Part shown: positions 59,049 through 64,000 of the stretch, in pieces
Numbering within the stretch: the first letter of the stretch is position 1
How the letters are laid out: each line of letters starts with the position of its first letter
NCBI GenBank assembly: GCA_028641055.1
Contig: CM054059.1
Location: 432,950,332 to 433,014,331 of the forward strand
DNA: 64,000 nucleotides
Direction of reading: 5' to 3'
Origin: Alopecurus myosuroides
Lineage: Eukaryota > Streptophyta > Magnoliopsida > Poales > Poaceae
Program-made: the position numbers and the translations under genes
Notes under the pieces: model-generated
Seen by the model: only the letters and a program-made list of their open reading frames with translations
Database searches by the model: none
Told to the model about the DNA's origin: nothing

Positions 59049-61607
59049 TTGGCTGACAGAGCCAAGAGTGGAGGTGTGACTTTCAACTCAGGTACGCTTG
59101 TGTGCAATGTTATAGACATTTATATTGCTGATGCGCCTAATAGTTCTTGGGTATATGATACCGGATCAGTTATTCACATATGCAACTCGTTGCAGGGACT
59201 GGTAAGAACTAGGAGCGTGGCAAGAGGAGAGGTTGATATTCGGGTCGGCAACAAGGCGAGAGTCGCTGCATTGGAAGTCGGCACGATGCAACTTCATTTA
59301 CCTTCAGGATTTATTTTGAAACTAAATAATTGTTATTATGTTCCAGCGCTTAGTCGAAACATTATTTCCGCCTCATGTTTGATGAGACAAGGTTATGAGT
59401 CGAATATTAAGAATAATGGTTGTTCTTTATATTTGAAAGATATGTTTCATGGCTTTGCACCCGTTCAGAACGGGTTATTTATTTTAAATATTGATAGTGA
59501 ACCGGTCTATAACATAAATGTTAAAAGGTTGAAACCAAATGATCTGAATATGACTTACTTTTGGCACTATCGGCTTGGTCATATAAGTTGGAAACGCATG
59601 AAGAAGCTCCATGATGATGGACTTCTAACTTCGTTCGACTTAGAGTCATTCGAGACATGCGAATCATGCCTACTAGGCAAAATGACCAAAACACCTTTTG
59701 CAAGGAGTTGTGAAAGGGCGTCTGACTTGTTAGAACTAATACATAGTGATGTATGTGGTCCAATGAGCACGACAACCAGAGGTGGTTATGAGTACTTCAT
59801 TACCTTCACTGATGATTTGAGTAGGTATGGATATATCTATTTAATGAAACACAAGTCGGAATCCTTTGAAAAGTTCAAGGAATTCCAGAGTGAGGTACAA
59901 AATCAACTCGGCAAGAAAATAAAGTTTCTACGGTCAGACCGTGGAGGCGAGTACATGAGCCATGAGTTTGATGACCATCTAAAGAGTTGTGGAATAGTTC
60001 CTCAACTCACTCCGCCGGGTACACCGCAGAGAAACGGTGTATCGGAACGGAGAAATCGGACCTTGTTGGACATGGTACGATCAATGATGAGTCGGACAGA
60101 TCTACCTTTATCATTTTGGGGTTATTGTCTAGAAACTGCAGCTTTCACACTAAACAGAGTACCATCAAAGTCAGTAGAGAAGACACCACATGAGATGTGG
60201 ACTGGTAAAAAGCCAAGTTTGTCTTTTCTTAAGATTTGGGGTTGTGAAGCATTTGTCAAGCGACTTCAGTCCGACAAGCTCACGCCCAAGTCGGATAAGT
60301 GTATTTTCGTGGGGTATCCGAGGGAAACCTTGGGGTACTACTTCTACAACCGGGAAGAGGGCAAAGTGTTTGTCGCTCGGAATGGTGTCTTCCTTGAGAA
60401 AGAGTTTCTCAGTCGGGAAGTCAGTGGGAGAACGATGCAACTCGAAGAAATTCGAGAGGAACCCGCTAGGGGCGAGTCGGCAATGGCCTTGGAGGCTGAG
60501 CCGGTCATGGTACCTACACCGGTTACAGCACCTGAACCTCGGAGATCTGCCAGATTACAGAGTGCTCGAGATGTTTTACTGTTAGACAGTAATGAGCCGG
60601 CAACTTATTCGGAAGCGATGGTGGGATCTGATTCCGAGTCATGGCTTGGAGCCATGAGATCCAAGTTAAAGTCCATGGATGAAAACCTAGTTTGGAATTT
60701 GATTGATCTGCCTGACGGTGCAAGACCCGTCGAGTGCAAATGGGTCTTTAAGAAGAAAATTGATATGGATGGAAATATTTCCGTCTATAAAGCACGACTT
60801 GTCGTGAAGGGGTTCCGACAAGTTCAAGGAGTTGACTACGACGAGACCTTCTCGCCCGTAGCGATGCTTAAATCAATTCGGATCATGTTAGCCATAGTAG
60901 CGTATTTCGACTATGAGATATGGCAGATGGATGTCAAGACAGCTTTCCTTAATGGAAATTTAACTGAGGACGTGTATATGATACAGCCCGAAGGTTTTGT
61001 CGATCCAGCTAATGCTGACAAGGTATGCAAACTTCAGAAATCCATTTATGGGTTGAAGCAAGCATCTCGGAGTTTGAACATTCACTTTGATGAGGTAGTC
61101 AAATCGTTTGGCTTCATCAAGAGCGATCATGATTCTTGTTTATACAAGAAGTTTAGTGGGAGCAAAGTAAATTTTCTAATCTTAAATGTGGATGACATAT
61201 TGCTGATTGGAAATGATGTCATGATGTTGCAAGAAACCAAAGAGTCATTGGAAAGGAGTTTCTCAATGAAGGATTTGGGTGAGGCGACTTACATATTAGG
61301 AATCAGGATCTATAGAGATAGATCAAGGTGGCTCATTGGATTGAGTCAGAGTACTTATCTGGACAAGGTTTTAAAGAAATTCAAAATGGAAGAGTCCAAG
61401 AAGGGATTCTTACCGATGTCCCATGGCATAAAACTTAGCAAGACTCAGTGTCCTTCGACAACTGATGAGCGAAGTCGGATGAGTGTGATCCCGTATGCTT
61501 CGGCAATCGGATGCATCATGTATGCCATGATTTGTACTAGGCCAGATGTTTCCTATGCTCTATGTGTTACGAGCAGATACCAGGCTGACCCTGGCGAAGC
61601 CCACTAG
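59049..61607 (+). pseudogene. pol: Cop protease, integrase and reverse transcriptase
   Basis: 852 open codons continuous with gag. Protease WVYDTGSVIHIC; integrase zinc region HYRLGHISWKRMKKLH with CESCLLGK; catalytic core acids in IHSDVCGP, FITFTDDLSRYG and NGVSERRNRTL; RT with VECKWVFKKKIDMDGN, WQMDVKTAFLNG and the catalytic box read as NVDD (61185-61196), where YVDD is expected. TAG at 61605-61607 replaces a Trp codon (GEAH-W-AAVKNIL). Confidence 0.88.
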
Positions 61608-62168
61608 GCAGCGGTTAAAAACATTCTTAAGTATTTGAGAAATACTAAGGAAATGTTCCTAGTTTATGGAGGTGATGAGGAATTCAGTGTAAAGGGTTAC
61701 ACGGATGCGAGTTATCTCACCGACTCAGATGATTCTTGTTCGCAATCTGGATACGTGTTCGTGATGAACGGAGGGGCTGTGAGCTGGAAGAGTTCCAAGC
61801 AAGATACAGTGTCTGCATCTACAACAGAGGCTGAGTATATTGCTGCCTCAGAGGCGGCAAAGGAAGCTGTTTGGATCAGGAACCTCCTGATTGATCTTGG
61901 TGTGGTTCAGGGCGCGTCCAATCCTTTGTACGTATATTGTGACAACAATGGTGCTATCGCACAGGCCAAGGAACCTAGACAACACCAGAAGAACAAACAT
62001 ATACTCATGCGGTACCACCTCATTTGCCATTTTGTCGAACAAGGTGATATCAAGTTATGCAAAGTACACACGGATGCAAACATTGCAGATCCGTTGACAA
62101 AGGCTCTACCACAGCCTAAGCATGAGGCGCACACGAGAGGCATGGGCATTCGATGCCTAGGCATATGA
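61608..62168 (+). pseudogene. pol: Cop RNase H
   Basis: In frame after the TAG. VKGYTDASYLTDSDD, STTEAEYIAASEAAKEA, CDNNGAIAQAKEP and HTDANIADPLTKAL are the copia RNase H motifs. Ends at TGA 62166-62168. Confidence 0.88.
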
Positions 62169-62191
62169 TGCCAGGATGATTGACTCTAGTG

Positions 62192-62203
62192 CAAGTGGGA
62201 GAC
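62192..62203 (+). promoter_or_regulatory. Polypurine tract of Cop
   Basis: CAAGTGGGAGAC directly before the 3' LTR, the usual copia plus-strand primer. Confidence 0.8.
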
Positions 62204-63531
62204 TGTTGGGAATATGCCCTAGAGGCAATCATGTATGATGTAATTCCCACTGTATTCATAAAGTTATTAAGTTGTCCTTGTTTTGAACATCTGATATATG
62301 TCATTGAATATGTGATTCGATTGTGGAACTATATATTCATGTTGTTCATACTAGATTGTCCTTGGTCATTTAGGTTGTGTTGGACACACACTCTAGACTA
62401 ATGTGAGTGTTGGCTGATGACACGGTTCCACTTGTCATGGGCATGGTGATGCCATTCCAACGTTCACGGACTTGGCTAAAGAGTTTAGCAAGTCGGACTG
62501 ACCCACATTGAGATGCAACGATCAAGTCGTCATTTGCATGTCTCAATCAATGTAATCCTTAGACCTGTGGTTGTCGCACAATACGAGTTGTGGATCACCG
62601 ACTTAGGTTCTGTCAAACGTTGTTCTGTGACAAGGGAACTATAAAGGCAGAGTTCGGGTCAAATGAGAAGCAAGCTGCGTGATGTGGATAATCAAGATGG
62701 GATTTTGCCCCTCCGAATGGAGAGATATTCTCTGGGCCCTCTCGAGTGATATGATTCAGGAAGCATGGCCATGCGCGACTCAGTTAAGTGTTAACTGTGT
62801 CTGTTGACTAAGAGTTAGTCAGATGAATCATATATCACGGACAAAGAAGAGAGTCGAACTATTTAAGGGATGACGATTTAATCGCCTATAGTTCGACAAG
62901 GTATATCGTGAGGCAAAAGGGACTAAGATGAATATCACATTGAAAGGTATGTCGTCATGACTGAATGGTACTTGGGAGTCGGCACGTTCTGCTAGGAGCC
63001 GCTACCGATTGATCGATTGGGAGTTGGACTCCAATCGTGTCCAAGTCGCCATGAGCCTGCAGGGTCGCACACTTTAGAGCGAGAGCAAGTATTGGTCGGG
63101 TTGGACCCGAACCGGAAATGGACTGGTTTTGTGAGTCGGACTCACAGAGGGAATGGGCCACAAGTGTTGTGAAGCCCATTACCGTACGCTATATAAAGAG
63201 GGGCACAGGTTGCAGCGGGCATGTTAGTCCACTCTCCCATGCGTTGGGAACCCTAGCCCCACTCAGTCCAGCCGTCGCACCGGACCTAGCAGTCCGCCGT
63301 CGGAGCTCCTCCTCGTACGTGTGGATACCAGCAGAGGTGTTGTACGTTCAGCACTTCGACGTTCGAGGGATCGGATCGGCTAGATCGGATCGTAGGACTG
63401 CACTGCCCCGACGTGCTGCATCGATAATCCGCACCTGCGCGTCTAGTGGTAATACTCGTGGCCTTCTACCTCGGCTAGATCTTGGAAGTACTGCGTAGGA
63501 AAAGTTTTGTTTATCTCTACGCGTTCCAACA
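62204..63531 (+). repeat. Cop 3' LTR (1328 bp)
   Basis: TGTTGGGAATATGCCCTAGA to ACGCGTTCCAACA. A TATATAAA box is at 63190-63197. The start is close to BARE/Angela LTRs known from barley and wheat, with differences. Confidence 0.9.
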
Positions 63532-64000
63532 ATCGAGGCTAACCCGGAAAAGATCAAAGCCATCCAGAGATTGAAAAAGCCGGAAGAGCTGAAACATGTT
63601 CAGAAACTCACAGGATGCGTGGCAGCGTTAAGCCGGTTCATATCCAGGCTTGGAGAAAAAGCGATACCCTTATACCGACTCTTGAAGAAAACAGACAACT
63701 TCGTCTGGGATCAAGAGGCGGACGAGGCATTTGAGGCTCTGAAGAAGCAGTTATCTGAGGCGCCTGTTCTAGCTGCGTCGGGTCCCAAGGAGCCCATGTT
63801 ATTATACGTTGCGGCTGGACCCCGGGCAGTTAGCGCAGTGGTTGTGGTCGAGCGCAAGGAAGATGGGAAGGATCACCCAGTGTAAAGGCCGGTTTACTAT
63901 GTGAGCGAGGTCTTGTCAGAAGCAAAGCAGCGATACCCCCGTTGGCAAAAGCTAGTTTTCGGGGTATTCATGGCCAGCCGGAAATTGAAGCCATACTTTC
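63532..64000 (+). pseudogene. pol: Gy3: Tat gypsy RT/RNase H fragment
   Basis: Resumes mid-RT at IEANPEKIKAIQ, homologous to Gy1 from about 9226, and runs off the window in the first RNase H. The Gy1 stop is an Arg codon here, but TAA at 63883-63885 replaces Gln. The rest of this element, expected left of Cop, is missing. Confidence 0.85.

Larger units (their letters stand above)
37101..63531 (+). mobile_element. Cop: Ty1/copia element of the BARE/Angela type, interrupted by LL-C
   Basis: Copia order gag, protease, integrase, RT, RNase H, with protein motifs characteristic of BARE/Angela and an LTR starting TGTTGGGAATATGCCCTAGA. The 5' LTR survives only as its last 107 bp. The 3' LTR is complete. 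LL-C splits gag. The right flank is Gy3 RT sequence (ATCGA at 63532-63536 would be the TSD); the left flank has been lost. Confidence 0.92.

Noticed and set aside
1..64000. Host protein-coding genes
   Set aside because: Long ORFs with recognised domains all belong to retrotransposon gag/pol or their antisense genes, and remaining ORFs are unconserved or lie opposite real ones.

Overview
The window looks like an intergenic block of a large grass genome, probably a pooid such as Triticeae or oat relatives. That is inferred from a BARE/Angela-type copia element, Tat-lineage gypsy elements, a CACTACAAGAAA-type CACTA end and very long TGTAACA... LTRs. I found no host gene. Essentially all 64 kb is explained by nested transposable elements, whose boundaries come from TG...CA LTR ends, primer-binding sites and, where both ends are present, matching 5-bp target-site duplications (TSDs). 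Labels used below: Gy1, Gy2, Gy3 are Tat-lineage gypsy elements; Cop is the copia element; LL-A to LL-D are large-LTR non-autonomous elements.

Left half. Gy1 (+ strand, 4718-36554, interrupted) is the oldest host. It has a truncated 5' LTR, broken gag and pol (protease, RT, two RNase H domains, integrase) and an antisense multi-exon gene at its 3' side. Three elements sit in it. LL-A (- strand, 1-4717, runs off the left edge) is in its 5' LTR. LL-B (11970-22615, TSD AATCT) is just after pol. Gy2 (- strand, 23299-33266, TSD AAAAG) is at the tail of its antisense gene. Gy2 is a young internal-deletion derivative: it keeps gag, protease and its own antisense eight-exon gene but has lost most of RT, RNase H and integrase.

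Right half. A CACTA terminus (36555) runs to a breakpoint at about 37100 and is fused to the last 107 bp of the 5' LTR of Cop (37101-63531). The left flank of Cop is therefore deleted. LL-C (39043-58704, TSD AGTTC) sits inside Cop gag. LL-D (42506-51556, TSD AAGGG) sits inside the 5' LTR of LL-C. To the right of Cop is Gy3 (63532-64000), the RT/RNase H part of another Tat element, into which Cop had inserted.

The most unusual material is inside the 4.3-4.8 kb LTRs of the LL elements. Each lineage carries, 1.2-1.6 kb from its LTR start, a different tRNA-like module with Pol III A-box and B-box at near-tRNA spacing and a T4 run just after it. LL-A, LL-B and LL-C also share, in their 3' thirds, two short exon-like coding blocks (76 nt with a GC-type splice donor, then 65 or 68 nt ending in a stop) that join in phase. 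The internal regions are only 0.5-1.05 kb and hold at most scraps of a chromovirus protease or integrase, so these elements must be mobilised in trans.
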